A stretch of DNA of 64,000 bases from an uncultured Dorea sp. (GCA_910578495.1 CAJTRE010000001.1:1-64000), one strand, 5' to 3'. Positions 34,458 through 43,876 are shown, counted from the first letter of the stretch. The notes: generated by a model from the sequence alone, not told the origin. Translations and numbers: made by a program.

Positions 34458-35804
34458 ATGGGTATTTTAAGCGGATTATTTCATTCAAGGGATAAGCCGA
34501 AGGACAGTACAAATGGCAGCAATTATCGATTCTTATTCGGTGGAACAACCTCCGGCAATCGTGTGACCGAACAATCTGCAATGCAGATGACAGCAGTATA
34601 TGCCTGCGTGAGAATTTTATCCGAGGCAATCGCAGGACTTCCGTTACACCTTTATCACTACACAGAAACAGGTAGTAAGGAAAAGGCAATCAAACATCCG
34701 TTGTATTTTTTACTTCATGATGAGCCAAATCCGGAGATGACATCATTTGTATTCAGAGAAACGATGATGACACATCTTCTCCTTTATGGAAATGCCTACT
34801 CACAAATTATTCGTAACGGCAAAGGTGAAGTTATCGGTTTATATCCGCTCATGCCAAATAGAATGACGGTGGATCGAGATGATAAAGGTCAGATTTATTA
34901 TCAGTACCTAGTATCCGATTCAGATGCGCCGACTATGAAAGAAGGAACGGTTAATCTTAAAAAGGAAGATGTACTTCATATTCCCGGTCTTGGATTTGAT
35001 GGTCTTGTTGGATATTCACCAATTGCAATGGCTAAGAATGCGATTGGACTTTCCATTGCCACAGAAGAATATGGTGCTAAGTTCTTTGCTAATGGTGCAA
35101 CACCCGGAGGAATCTTAGAGTATCCTGGAACAGTAAAAGACCCGGACAGAGTAAGGGAAAGTTGGAATAAGGGGTTCAGCGGAAGAAATTCTCACAAGGT
35201 TGCCATCTTGGAGGAAGGAATGAAATATACTCCGATTTCCATTTCTCCAAATGAAGCACAGTTTTTAGAAACAAGAAAATTTCAGATTGATGAGATAGCT
35301 CGAATTTTTAGGATTCCTCCCCATATGGTAGGTGACCTTGAAAAGTCGAGCTTTTCTAATATTGAGCAGCAGTCACTGGAGTTTGTGAAATACACGCTTG
35401 AGCCGTGGCTGATGAGATGGGAGCAGAGCATCAACCGAGCACTTCTCTCACCAAATGAAAAATCCACATACTTTGTCAAGTTCAATGTGGACGGACTTCT
35501 TCGTGGTGATTATCAGAGCCGTATGAGCGGATATGCCACTGCAAGACAGAATGGCTGGATGTCAGCAAATGATATCCGTGAACTTGAAAACCTCGACTTG
35601 ATTCCGGTCGAGGAGGGTGGAAATTTATACCTCATCAATGGAAACATGACAAAACTTGCCGATGCGGGAATCTTTGCAAAAGGCGGAAAGGAGCAATCAG
35701 ATGAAGAAGTTCTGGAAGTGGAAGAACCAGACGAATCAGAAGGAACAGACAACGGAGAGGACGTTGTTTCTCAACGGGACAATCGCAGAGGAAAGCTGGT
35801 TTGA
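34458..35804 (+). CDS. Portal protein, HK97 family
   Basis: This 448-aa protein has typical portal segments: MQMTAVYACVRILSEAIAGLPLHLY near 40, LLYGNAYSQIIRNGKGE near 97, FGATPGG-like FFANGATPGGILEYPG near 207, and the FRIPPHMVGDLEKSSFSNIEQQS block near 285. The dodecameric portal is the DNA channel at one capsid vertex. The last 104 bases overlap the protease gene in another frame, a strong coupling. Confidence 0.92.
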   Translation: MGILSGLFHSRDKPKDSTNGSNYRFLFGGTTSGNRVTEQSAMQMTAVYACVRILSEAIAGLPLHLYHYTETGSKEKAIKHPLYFLLHDEPNPEMTSFVFRETMMTHLLLYGNAYSQIIRNGKGEVIGLYPLMPNRMTVDRDDKGQIYYQYLVSDSDAPTMKEGTVNLKKEDVLHIPGLGFDGLVGYSPIAMAKNAIGLSIATEEYGAKFFANGATPGGILEYPGTVKDPDRVRESWNKGFSGRNSHKVAILEEGMKYTPISISPNEAQFLETRKFQIDEIARIFRIPPHMVGDLEKSSFSNIEQQSLEFVKYTLEPWLMRWEQSINRALLSPNEKSTYFVKFNVDGLLRGDYQSRMSGYATARQNGWMSANDIRELENLDLIPVEEGGNLYLINGNMTKLADAGIFAKGGKEQSDEEVLEVEEPDESEGTDNGEDVVSQRDNRRGKLV

Positions 35805-36432
35805 TGATGATGTGACACCTCAGCTATTCAGAGATGAACTGAATGCAGGAAGTGGTGATATCACGGTTTGGATCAACTCTCCGGGCGGTGACTGTATTGC
35901 GGCAGCACAAATTTACAACATGCTGATGGAATACAAAGGAAATGTCATAGTTAAGATTGACGGCATTGCAGCAAGTGCAGCCTCTGTTATTGCTATGGCA
36001 GGTACAAAGGTTTGTGTATCCCCTGTTTCAATGCTGATGATCCATAATCCATCAGCAGGAATTTATGGAAATACAGCGGTAATGCAAAAGGCAATTGAAA
36101 TGCTGGATGAAGTAAAAGAGTCAATTGTCAATGCCTATGAAATTAAGACCGGCATGAGCAGAGCCAAGATTTCTCACCTTATGGATGCAGAAACCTGGAT
36201 GGATGCCAACAGTGCCGTTGAGATGGGATTTGCAGATGAAATCTTACAGAGAAGTGTGACAGATGAAATCGAAATTCCACAGGTCAACATGGTTTATTCG
36301 CAGGTTGCAGTTACGAACTCACTTATGAGCAAGATTGCAAAGAAATGCAGGATTGAACCAAAAGCAGAAGAAACAAAAACAAAAGCCGATTCACTTATGG
36401 ATCGCCTAAATTTAATGAAAAATTGGAGGTAA
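35701..36432 (+). CDS. Head maturation protease, ClpP type
   Basis: The start at 35701 (MKKFWKWKNQ) follows GGAAAGGAG. The 243-aa protein has the ClpP fold: INSPGGDCIAAAQIYN near 57, catalytic Ser in GIAASAASVIAMAG near 92, and His in MIHNPSAG near 117. It cleaves capsid protein during head maturation. It begins inside the portal gene. Confidence 0.9.
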   Translation: MKKFWKWKNQTNQKEQTTERTLFLNGTIAEESWFDDDVTPQLFRDELNAGSGDITVWINSPGGDCIAAAQIYNMLMEYKGNVIVKIDGIAASAASVIAMAGTKVCVSPVSMLMIHNPSAGIYGNTAVMQKAIEMLDEVKESIVNAYEIKTGMSRAKISHLMDAETWMDANSAVEMGFADEILQRSVTDEIEIPQVNMVYSQVAVTNSLMSKIAKKCRIEPKAEETKTKADSLMDRLNLMKNWR

Positions 36433-36439
36433 TTATACT

Positions 36440-37630
36440 ATGACTATTCAGGAATTAAGAGAAGCAAGAAACAAGGCATGGGAAGGTGCTAAAGCATTTG
36501 TAGAAAGCAAGCGTGATAAAGACGGATTGCTTTCTGAAGAAGATGCAAAGACCTATGCCGAAATGGAAAAGAAGGTCAAGGATTACAGCCTTGAAATCGA
36601 AAGAATGGAGCAGATGGATGCGCTCGAAAACGAGATGCGTAAGCCTATCAATACTCCAATCGTTACAAAGCCGGCAACTGATAAACCAAAAGATGTAAGA
36701 ACAGGACGTGCATCTGATGAGTATAAGGAAGGAATGCTTAAGGCACTTCGTTCCAACTTCAAGCAGATTACAAATATTTTGCAGGAAGGCGTAGATGCTG
36801 ACGGCGGATATTTAGTACCGGAAGAATATGACAATAGATTGATTGATGTACTTGATGAAGAAAACATTATGAGAAAACTTGGTCATAAGATTACAACTTC
36901 CGGTGAACACAAGATCAACATTGCAGCTACAAAGCCTGCAGCTGCATGGATCGAAGAAGGCGGCGCATTGCAGTTTGGCGAGGCAACATTTGATCAGATT
37001 TTGCTCGATGCTCACAAACTCCATGTTGCCATCAAAGTAACAGAAGAGTTGTTATATGATAATGCATTCGGTCTTGAAAATTACATTATCACTCAGTTCG
37101 GTAAGGCACTTGCAAATGCCGAAGAAGATGCATTCCTTAATGGTAGTGGTGTCGGTCAACCGCTTGGACTTTTCGCTGATAAGGGCGGTGGTACTGTAGC
37201 AGGAAGTACGACAACACTCAAGGCGGAAGATATCATCAGTCTCGTGTATTCGTTGAAACGCCCATATAGAAAAAATGCATCTTTCATAATGAACGATCAG
37301 ACAGTTGCATCCATTCGTACTCTTAAGGACAACAATGGTGCATTTATGTGGCAACCTGCACTTACACAGGGAGAGCCGGACAGACTTCTTGGCTATGCCG
37401 TTTATACATCTCCGTTCTGCCCTGTCGATGGTATCGCTTTTGGTGATTATCAATATTACAACATCGGTGACAGAGGTACTCGTTCTTTCAAACAGCTTAC
37501 AGAACTTTTTGCCGGAAATGGCATGATTGGTTTTGTAGCAAAGGAAAGAGTCGATGGTAAGCTTATCCTTCCGGAGGCTGTTCAGATTCTTAAAGTAACC
37601 GGAAAGGCTGCTTCTAAGGCAGGAGCGTAA
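36440..37630 (+). CDS. Major capsid protein, HK97 fold
   Basis: This 396-aa protein has an N-terminal coiled-coil delta domain of about 75 residues, removed by the protease upstream. A linker and an HK97-type capsid domain follow: GYLVPEEYDNRLIDVLDEENIMRKLGH, IDEGG-like WIEEGG and KLHVAIKVTEELLYD, then FLNGSGVGQPLGLF and FGDYQYYNIGDRGTRS. GGAGG precedes the ATG. It is expected to be the most abundant virion protein. Confidence 0.93.
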   Translation: MTIQELREARNKAWEGAKAFVESKRDKDGLLSEEDAKTYAEMEKKVKDYSLEIERMEQMDALENEMRKPINTPIVTKPATDKPKDVRTGRASDEYKEGMLKALRSNFKQITNILQEGVDADGGYLVPEEYDNRLIDVLDEENIMRKLGHKITTSGEHKINIAATKPAAAWIEEGGALQFGEATFDQILLDAHKLHVAIKVTEELLYDNAFGLENYIITQFGKALANAEEDAFLNGSGVGQPLGLFADKGGGTVAGSTTTLKAEDIISLVYSLKRPYRKNASFIMNDQTVASIRTLKDNNGAFMWQPALTQGEPDRLLGYAVYTSPFCPVDGIAFGDYQYYNIGDRGTRSFKQLTELFAGNGMIGFVAKERVDGKLILPEAVQILKVTGKAASKAGA

Positions 37631-37641
37631 CGTAAATAAAT

Positions 37642-37676
37642 CAAGGCAGTGCTGTTTATAGAACGGTACTGCCTTG
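37642..37676 (+). other. Hairpin after the capsid gene
   Basis: CAAGGCAGT (37642-37650) pairs exactly with ACTGCCTTG (37668-37676). There is no T run, so it is more likely an RNA stabiliser or partial terminator that keeps capsid mRNA high than a full stop. Confidence 0.5.
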
Positions 37677-37701
37677 GATGTAATTAGAGGTGGTGATTGA
37701 A

Positions 37702-37974
37702 TTGATTGTAGGAATTGATGAGATGAAGGGATATCTTCGAGTTGACTTTGATGACGATGATGAGTTGATTGGACATTTTATTGTAACAGGTGAAAATCTC
37801 TGTGCAGATATTGCCAGATTATCAGTGGAAGAATTATCCGAGATACCATCGTCAAAGATTGCAGTTATGTATGCTGTTGCTTATTTATATGAACATCGAG
37901 AAGATGCAGACCACCATCAGCTTACAATCTCCCTTCGCTCACTGCTTGAGGGTGTAAGAAGGAGCGTGTTCTGA
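37702..37974 (+). CDS. Head-tail connector, gp6-like
   Basis: A TTG start at 37702 is preferred, with GAGGTG ten bases upstream; GTG at 37690 would place the ribosome site inside the gene. The protein reads MKGYLRVDFDDDDELIGHFI and continues in helices, matching the HK97 gp6-like connector family that attaches under the portal. Its stop overlaps the next start region by one base. Confidence 0.78.
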   Translation: MIVGIDEMKGYLRVDFDDDDELIGHFIVTGENLCADIARLSVEELSEIPSSKIAVMYAVAYLYEHREDADHHQLTISLRSLLEGVRRSVF

Positions 37975-38309
37975 TGGATATAGCACTTCTAAATGTAAAA
38001 ATCACAATACAGAAAAGTGAAGTCATTACTGATTCCATCGGCAATCACAAGAATGTATGGACTGACTTTTATTCTTGCTTTGCTACAGTTAGCGGTGAGG
38101 GTGGTTCAGAAAAAGCAGTTGCAGGACTTATTGTAGATGATTCGGATATTTCCTTTACGGTCAGATACTGCAAAAAGCTGTCTGATGTCGATTCCACCAA
38201 ATGCAGAATCATCTTTGACAGTAATGTCTATAACATCGTATCAATTGACCATATGAATTTTAAGAGGAAATCTCTGAAATTCAAGTGCGAGAAAGAGAGG
38301 CAGAAGTAA
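37974..38309 (+). CDS. Head closure protein
   Basis: This 111-aa beta-rich protein matches the SPP1 gp16/phage head-tail joining family by pattern (KVITDSIGNHKNVWTDFYSCFATVSG, ITFTVRYCKKL-type SFTVRYCKKLSDVDSTKCRI, NVYNIVSID). It plugs the portal after packaging. Its position between gp6-like and gp10-like genes supports this. Confidence 0.75.
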   Translation: MDIALLNVKITIQKSEVITDSIGNHKNVWTDFYSCFATVSGEGGSEKAVAGLIVDDSDISFTVRYCKKLSDVDSTKCRIIFDSNVYNIVSIDHMNFKRKSLKFKCEKERQK

Positions 38310-38689
38310 TGGCAAATACAAAGATTGATAACCTTGCCAATGAGATTATGGAAGGCTTGAAAGAATATGCTGACCTCGCTTCTGATGATGTGAAAAAGGC
38401 AGTCAGAAAGGCAGGCAATACCGTCAGAAAAGAAATTGCTGCATCTGCTCCCATTGATACCGGAAAGTATGCGAAGTCATGGAGTGTGAAGAAAACCAAG
38501 GAAACATCAAATTCTTTGGAAGTAACAGTTCATTCAAAGAACAGATATCAGCTTGCTCATCTTCTGGAGCATGGTCATGCAAAACGTGGCGGAGGCAGAG
38601 TTGCGGCAAGACCCCATATCGCACAGACAGAACAGTCTGCCGTGGAAACACTGGAGTCTGAAATAGCGAAAGCACTGGGAGGTCACTGA
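38309..38689 (+). CDS. HK97 gp10-like tail component
   Basis: The start ATG at 38309 overlaps the previous stop (TAATG). The 126-aa protein has AASAPIDTGKYAKSWSVKKT near 48 and the signature LAHLLEHGHAKRGGGRVAARPHI near 80, typical of HK97 gp10 tail proteins at the head-tail interface. Confidence 0.85.
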   Translation: MANTKIDNLANEIMEGLKEYADLASDDVKKAVRKAGNTVRKEIAASAPIDTGKYAKSWSVKKTKETSNSLEVTVHSKNRYQLAHLLEHGHAKRGGGRVAARPHIAQTEQSAVETLESEIAKALGGH

Positions 38690-39006
38690 TGAATAAAATA
38701 TTACAGATGCTTAAGGAGATGGACATTCCTTTTGCCTATGACCACTTTGCAGAAGGCGAAAGTCCGGATCCACCGTTTATTTGTTACCTCATTCCCGGCT
38801 CTGATAATTTTTCAGCTGATGGAAGAGTGTATCAAAAAATAAATGAAATTCATATTGAACTTTATACTGATTTCAAGGACTTGTCGGTAGAAAGTAAAGT
38901 AGAATCCGTGCTTGATAAGTATGGCATTTTTTATGACCACACAGAAACGTGGATAGAAAGTGAAAAGATGTACGAAGTCCTATATTCATTTGAAATGGAG
39001 GCATAA
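38689..39006 (+). CDS. Probable tail terminator/completion protein
   Basis: This 105-aa protein (MNKILQMLKEMDIPFAYDHFAEGES, PPFICYLIPGSDNF, HIELYTDFKD) has the alpha-beta pattern and position of phage tail terminators, between gp10-like and major tail genes. Direct family recognition is weaker than for its neighbours. Starts at the last base of the previous stop. Confidence 0.7.
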   Translation: MNKILQMLKEMDIPFAYDHFAEGESPDPPFICYLIPGSDNFSADGRVYQKINEIHIELYTDFKDLSVESKVESVLDKYGIFYDHTETWIESEKMYEVLYSFEMEA

Positions 39007-39010
39007 AGCT

Positions 39011-39598
39011 ATGGCTAATAAAGTAAAATACAATCTAAAAAATGTTCATGCCGCAAAGCTGACAAAAGGTGAAGATGGAAGTTATTCGTATGAAACACCA
39101 AAGGCAATCCCCGGTGCTGTAAGCATCAGTTTGGATGCGGAGGGTGATTCTTCTCCGTTCTATGCGGATGGCATTGTATATTTCCGTTCTGTATCTAATA
39201 ACGGATACAGCGGTGATTTGGAAATTGCACTTATCCCGGAATGGTTCAGAACGGAAATCTTGAAAGAAGAACTTGATAAGAATGGTGTTCTTGTTGAGAA
39301 CTCTAATATTGCAGAAACAGAGAAATTTGCACTGCTATTTGAATTTGACGGAGATGTGAAGTGCATCCGTCACGTTTTATATAATTGCTCTGCATCTCGT
39401 CCTTCTATCGAGTCAGAAACAAAAGAGGATACGATTGAACCAGGAACAGAAACATTATCTCTTACGGCAGATCCTAGAGAAGATGGTCTTGTAAAATCAA
39501 GAACTGGGGATACCACTACTGATGCAACCTATAACGATTGGTACAAGTCTGTATATGTTCCAGTAGCAAAAACTGAAGCTGCAAACGGAGGTAAATAA
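39011..39598 (+). CDS. Major tail tube protein
   Basis: The start at 39011 (MANKVKYNLKNVHAAKLT) is four bases after the previous stop. The 195-aa protein has typical tail tube segments: IPGAVSISLDAEGDSSPFYADGI near 28 and NNGYSGDLEIALIPEWFRTEIL near 58, then KCIRHVLYNCSASRPSIES. A predicted immunoglobulin-like extension is absent. It forms the tail tube around the tape measure protein. Confidence 0.88.
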   Translation: MANKVKYNLKNVHAAKLTKGEDGSYSYETPKAIPGAVSISLDAEGDSSPFYADGIVYFRSVSNNGYSGDLEIALIPEWFRTEILKEELDKNGVLVENSNIAETEKFALLFEFDGDVKCIRHVLYNCSASRPSIESETKEDTIEPGTETLSLTADPREDGLVKSRTGDTTTDATYNDWYKSVYVPVAKTEAANGGK

Positions 39599-39600
39599 TC

Positions 39601-39975
39601 ATGCTGAAGAAAGTAATTAAAATCGGAGATAAAGATGTGGCTTTCCGCTCTTCTGCAACGGTGCCTCGTCTTTATCGTGCAAAGTTTAAACGAGATATCT
39701 TTAAGGACTTAGCAAAACTTGAAAAATCATATAAAGGCAGCAAGGATGATGGAGAGGAATTTGCCATTGACGATTTGGAGATTTTCGAGAATGTGGCATA
39801 TATCATGGCATATCATGCGGATAATACCATTCCGGATAATATTGATGACTGGCTTGACCAGTTTGAGATGTTCTCAATTTATGAGGTACTGCCGGAGATT
39901 CTTGCTTTGTGGGGAACGAATCTTATTACTGATATTGACTCTAAAAAAAACTTAAACGCTCAAGCCGTGAGATGA
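39601..39975 (+). CDS. Tail assembly chaperone (gpG-like), zero-frame product
   Basis: This 124-aa protein, starting MLKKVIKIGDKDVAFRSSATVPRLYRAKF, is the first half of the phage tail assembly chaperone pair. It contains a slippery A AAA AAC site at 39945-39951, close to its 3' end. Most ribosomes stop at 39973-39975. A minority shift by -1 into the overlapping frame. The chaperones coat the tape measure protein during tail building. Confidence 0.85.
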   Translation: MLKKVIKIGDKDVAFRSSATVPRLYRAKFKRDIFKDLAKLEKSYKGSKDDGEEFAIDDLEIFENVAYIMAYHADNTIPDNIDDWLDQFEMFSIYEVLPEILALWGTNLITDIDSKKNLNAQAVR

Positions 39976-40136
39976 CAACTCCCCTGTTCCTGCTAAGATG
40001 CCTTGAAATTGGCATTTCGATTACAGACCTTGATTATCTGACTATCGGGATGGTGATGGACATTTGGACGGAGAAAGCAAATGACTCCGTGAAGTATGAC
40101 AGTTTAGCTACGCAGGAGGATTTTGATAAGTTCTAA
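39945..40136 (+). CDS. Frameshift extension of the tail chaperone (gpGT-like)
   Basis: After the slip at A AAA AAC, the -1 frame runs from CTT at 39951 to TAA at 40134-40136 and adds 61 codons (LKRSSREMTTPLFLLRCLEIGIS...MDIWTEKANDSVKYDS). It has no good start or ribosome site of its own, and the extension carries the usual IGMVMDIW helix of gpT-type domains. A programmed -1 frameshift between these genes is the rule in siphoviruses. Confidence 0.85.
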   Translation, partial: KKLKRSSREMTTPLFLLRCLEIGISITDLDYLTIGMVMDIWTEKANDSVKYDSLATQEDFDKF

Positions 40137-40333
40137 TACATTGAATTTTTTGGCTTATGGAGATATAATATTAGCGAAGATTTTTACACTAGATGTAAAA
40201 ATTGTTCTCCAACCTTGCATTTTGATTAAATGCAGAGATAATCCTTTTCAGGATTCAGCTAAGAAGGTGACGTAGTGTCCGCTATCTTGTGCGTAATCAT
40301 ATATTAGGAGTCAAGGAGAAAGGAGAAACGTTC

Positions 40334-40582
40334 ATGGCAAAGAAAAAAGGAGTGTCTGCAAAGACACATACAAAACAACAACTTGATGATTATGCAAATC
40401 AGAACAATCCAAACAACAAAGCTTACAAGGCCAGAATGTCAAATGATAAGATGACAAAGAAAGTCTCTCGTAAGCAGGATGCTAAACGTCAAGCCAAGCG
40501 TCAAGCAGAATTTGAAGCTGAGCATGGTGTTATGTATCCGCTTGATTGGATGTGCTATAGCAATCCTTATGATTTTGACTAA
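40334..40582 (+). CDS. Small basic protein between tail chaperone and tape measure (possible moron)
   Basis: This 82-aa Lys/Arg/Gln-rich protein starts MAKKKGVSAKTHTKQQLDDYANQNNPNN after AAAGGAG. It has a positively charged coiled helix (KVSRKQDAKRQAKRQAEF). A 150-bp gene-free leader precedes it and a hairpin follows, so it may be a separately transcribed insertion in the tail operon. No domain recognised. A nucleic acid-binding role is only a guess from charge. Confidence 0.65.
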   Translation: MAKKKGVSAKTHTKQQLDDYANQNNPNNKAYKARMSNDKMTKKVSRKQDAKRQAKRQAEFEAEHGVMYPLDWMCYSNPYDFD

Positions 40583-40600
40583 TCATTAAATATGAACGAA

Positions 40601-40632
40601 AAGAGCATCAATCAGAAATGGTTGGTGCTCTT
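40601..40632 (+). terminator. Hairpin after the small basic gene
   Basis: AAGAGCATCAA and TTGGTGCTCTT form an 11-bp stem with one G-U pair. The T run after it is weak (CTTATG). Confidence 0.5.
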
Positions 40633-40690
40633 CTTATGCTCGGAAGATACCGGGCTTTTATTTTGCAAATTTTTAAGGAGGTAGACGCCA

Positions 40691-43600
40691 ATGGCAAACA
40701 GAATCAAAGGTATCACTGTCGAAATTGGCGGTGATACTACCAAGCTGCAGACTGCCCTTAAGGGAGTCAACGGACAGATTAAAAATACGCAGTCTGCATT
40801 AAAGGATGTTGAAAGACTTCTAAAACTAGATCCTACAAATACAAATCTGCTTGCTCAGAAACAGAAACTGTTAACGCAGGCTATTGGTGAAACCAAAGAG
40901 AAACTTGCTACATTAAAAACTGCCGCAGAGCAAGCAAACGAACAGCTGCAAAAAGGCGAGATTTCACAGGAACAGTACGATGCCCTTCAAAGAGAGATTG
41001 CAGAAACTGAGGCAGAACTCAAACGACTGGAATCCCAGGCATCTAAGACTAATCAGACTCTTACAAAAATAGGTGAGGTCGGTTCAAAGGTTGAGTCTTT
41101 CGGTAATGGAGTTACGAATGTCGGCAAGAAAGTATCTGTTGCATCGGCAGCGGTAACTGCGATGGGCGGTGCTGCAGTAAAGACTGCCGCTGATTTTGAA
41201 TCTTCCATGAGCCAGGTACAGGCTACGATGGGAATTACCAAAGATTCCATGTCCAAGGTAAATGGTCAGTCTGTTAATACAATGGATACATTGTCCGACC
41301 TTGCAAAGACGATGGGTGCAAAAACAGCATATTCTGCAAGTGAGTGTGCTGAGGCTTTAAATTATTTAGCACTTGCCGGATATGATACACAGCAGATGTG
41401 TGACACGCTTCCGATCGTTCTTAACTTAGCGGCAGCAGGTAATATTGATCTTGCATCTGCATCGGATATGGTAACGGATGCGATGTCTGCTCTTGGTATG
41501 GAAGTGAAAGATGCCGACAAGATGGTTGACCAGATGGCAAAAACTGCATCAACTACCAACACCTCCGTTGGTCAGCTTGGTGAAGGTATTCTTACAATCG
41601 GTGCTACAGCAAAATCCGTTAAAGGCGGAACAGCAGAACTTAACACTGCACTTGGTATTCTTGCAAACAACGGTATTAAAGGTGCAGAGGGTGGTACGCA
41701 TTTAAGAAACGTTATTCTTTCACTTCAAAATCCTACTGACGGTGCATCGAAACTCATGAATCAATTAGGTGTATCTGTCTATGATTCCGAAGGAAATATG
41801 AGGAGTCTGAATGATATTCTTGGAGATTTGAATTCTTCAATGGATGGCATGACCTCCGAAGAAAAAGCAAACATCATCAGCAAGATTTTTAATAAGACCG
41901 ATCTTTCATCAGTAAATGCACTGCTTGCCAATACAGGGGATACCTGGACGGATTTGCAGACTGCTATTGAAAACAGTGGCGGAGCGGCACAGCAAATGGC
42001 TGATACGCAGCTTGATAACTTAAAAGGTCAGCTTACCATTTTAAAGTCGGCAGTTGAGGGATTTGCCATTTCTATCGGTGAAGCACTCATGCCGATGATA
42101 AAGAATATCGTGGCAAAGGTTCAGTCTTTCGTAGATTGGCTGAATAACCTTGATGAAGGTACAAGGCAGGTCATTGTAAAGATTGGTCTTTTTGTAGCTG
42201 CACTGGGACCGGTACTTGTAATTCTTGGAACGGTCATATCAAAAGTCGGTGTGGCCATGCAGGCGTTCAGTAAGTTTGGTTTGAAGATAACAAGCCTTAT
42301 TTCTAATGCCGGAGGACTATCCGGTGTTATGGGAAAGGTTGGTGCGGCAATTGGCGGCATCTCCGCACCTGTCGTTGCAGTTGTGGCGATTATCGGAACA
42401 TTAGTTGCAGCTTTTATCCATCTATGGAAAACGAATGAGGAGTTCCGTGACAGTATTATTGCTATCTGGAATCGCATCAAAGAAATCTTCAGCGGATTTG
42501 CAAAAGGCATCACAGACAGACTCAATGCATTAGGCTTTGATTTCCAGAACTTCAAGGAAGTTGTATCTGCCATTTGGAACGCATTATGCAGTTTCCTTGC
42601 TCCGGTGTTTGAAGGCGTGTTTACGCAGATTGCCAATATTCTGGAGGGTGTTCTTGGAGTTATCACTGGAATCCTTGATGTATTTATCGGTATCTTTACC
42701 GGCAACTGGTCGCAGGTATGGGAAGGTGTCAAAGGCATCTTCGGTTCGGTTTGGGATTTCATCAAGAATACCTTTACCAACTATATGAATGCAATAAGAA
42801 ATATTGCAGATGTAGTGCTTGGATGGTTTGGCACATCGTGGAATGAAGTATGGACAGGCATTAAGGATTTCTTTGTCGGCATCTGGACGGGTATTTCCAC
42901 CTTTTTTACAAACCTATGGGAAGGCATCAAGAATACCGTCCAAACAGGGATTATGTTTATTGCATCTATCCTTGAGGCGGCATTTGACATCATCACTTTG
43001 CCATTCCGATTTATTTGGGAGAACTGTAAGGAAATTGTTATTGCTGTTTGGGATGCAATCAAAGAAAAGGTTACAACCGTAATCAATGCAGTTTCGTCCG
43101 TTGTCAGCACCGTGATGAATGCTATCAAGACAGTATTTACTACGGTTTGGAATGCCATAAAGTCGGTTGTGACAACGGTGGTGAATGCTATCAAAACAGT
43201 TGTAACCACAGTATTTAATGCAATCAAAAACACAGCGACTACAGTATGGAATGCGATAAAGACTGCCGTTACGACTCCGGTTAATGCTATTAAGAATACG
43301 GTCAGCACAGTATTTAATGCTGTGAAAAGTACGGTATCCTCTGTGTTTAACAGCATCAAGAGTACTGCCACCTCTGTATGGAATGGAATCAAGTCGGCTA
43401 TTATTACACCGATTGAGGCGGTAAAAAATAAAGTCAAGAGTGTGGTTGATGCCATTAAGGGATTCTTCTCCGGCATGAAACTGTCACTTCCTAAGATTAA
43501 GCTGCCGCATTTCAAAGTGACAGGCAAGCTTTCTATTGCACCTCCGTCCGTACCGCATCTTTCAATTGATTGGTATAAGGAAGGCGGTATCATGACAAAA

Positions 43601-43876
43601 CCGACTGCGTTTGGCATGAACGGTTCTTCTCTTATGATGGGAGGAGAAGCAGGAGCAGAGGCGATACTTCCGCTTTCCGGATTCTATAAACAGCTTGAGT
43701 CAATGCTTGACAGCAAACTGAATATGAGCGGTATGGAAAAGTATCTGGCCATTATTGCAGACAATAGTTCTAAGGGAATTTATCTGGAAGATGGAACGCT
43801 TGTAGGACATTTGCTTCCGGCCATTGATGACGGACTTGGAAAACAGCAGAAGATAACAAGGAGGCTTGCACTATGA
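40691..43876 (+). CDS. Tail tape measure protein
   Basis: This 1061-aa protein has an N-terminal coiled coil (about 20-130) followed by a hydrophobic, Ala/Gly-rich TP901-type core containing TAADFESSMSQVQATMG near 170. Membrane-like segments lie near 500-580. Residues about 800-925 are a long tandem of about 11-14-residue units of the type TV(F/W)NAIKxxVTT. It sets tail length; the repeated part probably varies between related phages. GGAGG precedes the ATG. Confidence 0.93.
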   Translation: MANRIKGITVEIGGDTTKLQTALKGVNGQIKNTQSALKDVERLLKLDPTNTNLLAQKQKLLTQAIGETKEKLATLKTAAEQANEQLQKGEISQEQYDALQREIAETEAELKRLESQASKTNQTLTKIGEVGSKVESFGNGVTNVGKKVSVASAAVTAMGGAAVKTAADFESSMSQVQATMGITKDSMSKVNGQSVNTMDTLSDLAKTMGAKTAYSASECAEALNYLALAGYDTQQMCDTLPIVLNLAAAGNIDLASASDMVTDAMSALGMEVKDADKMVDQMAKTASTTNTSVGQLGEGILTIGATAKSVKGGTAELNTALGILANNGIKGAEGGTHLRNVILSLQNPTDGASKLMNQLGVSVYDSEGNMRSLNDILGDLNSSMDGMTSEEKANIISKIFNKTDLSSVNALLANTGDTWTDLQTAIENSGGAAQQMADTQLDNLKGQLTILKSAVEGFAISIGEALMPMIKNIVAKVQSFVDWLNNLDEGTRQVIVKIGLFVAALGPVLVILGTVISKVGVAMQAFSKFGLKITSLISNAGGLSGVMGKVGAAIGGISAPVVAVVAIIGTLVAAFIHLWKTNEEFRDSIIAIWNRIKEIFSGFAKGITDRLNALGFDFQNFKEVVSAIWNALCSFLAPVFEGVFTQIANILEGVLGVITGILDVFIGIFTGNWSQVWEGVKGIFGSVWDFIKNTFTNYMNAIRNIADVVLGWFGTSWNEVWTGIKDFFVGIWTGISTFFTNLWEGIKNTVQTGIMFIASILEAAFDIITLPFRFIWENCKEIVIAVWDAIKEKVTTVINAVSSVVSTVMNAIKTVFTTVWNAIKSVVTTVVNAIKTVVTTVFNAIKNTATTVWNAIKTAVTTPVNAIKNTVSTVFNAVKSTVSSVFNSIKSTATSVWNGIKSAIITPIEAVKNKVKSVVDAIKGFFSGMKLSLPKIKLPHFKVTGKLSIAPPSVPHLSIDWYKEGGIMTKPTAFGMNGSSLMMGGEAGAEAILPLSGFYKQLESMLDSKLNMSGMEKYLAIIADNSSKGIYLEDGTLVGHLLPAIDDGLGKQQKITRRLAL

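Noticed and set aside
43050..43440. CRISPR-like array in the tape measure region
   Set aside because: The repeats are imperfect, in frame with the protein and have no unique spacers.
42121..43617. Long minus-strand open frames opposite the tape measure gene
   Set aside because: They are low-complexity mirror images of the repeat region, without ribosome sites or known domains.
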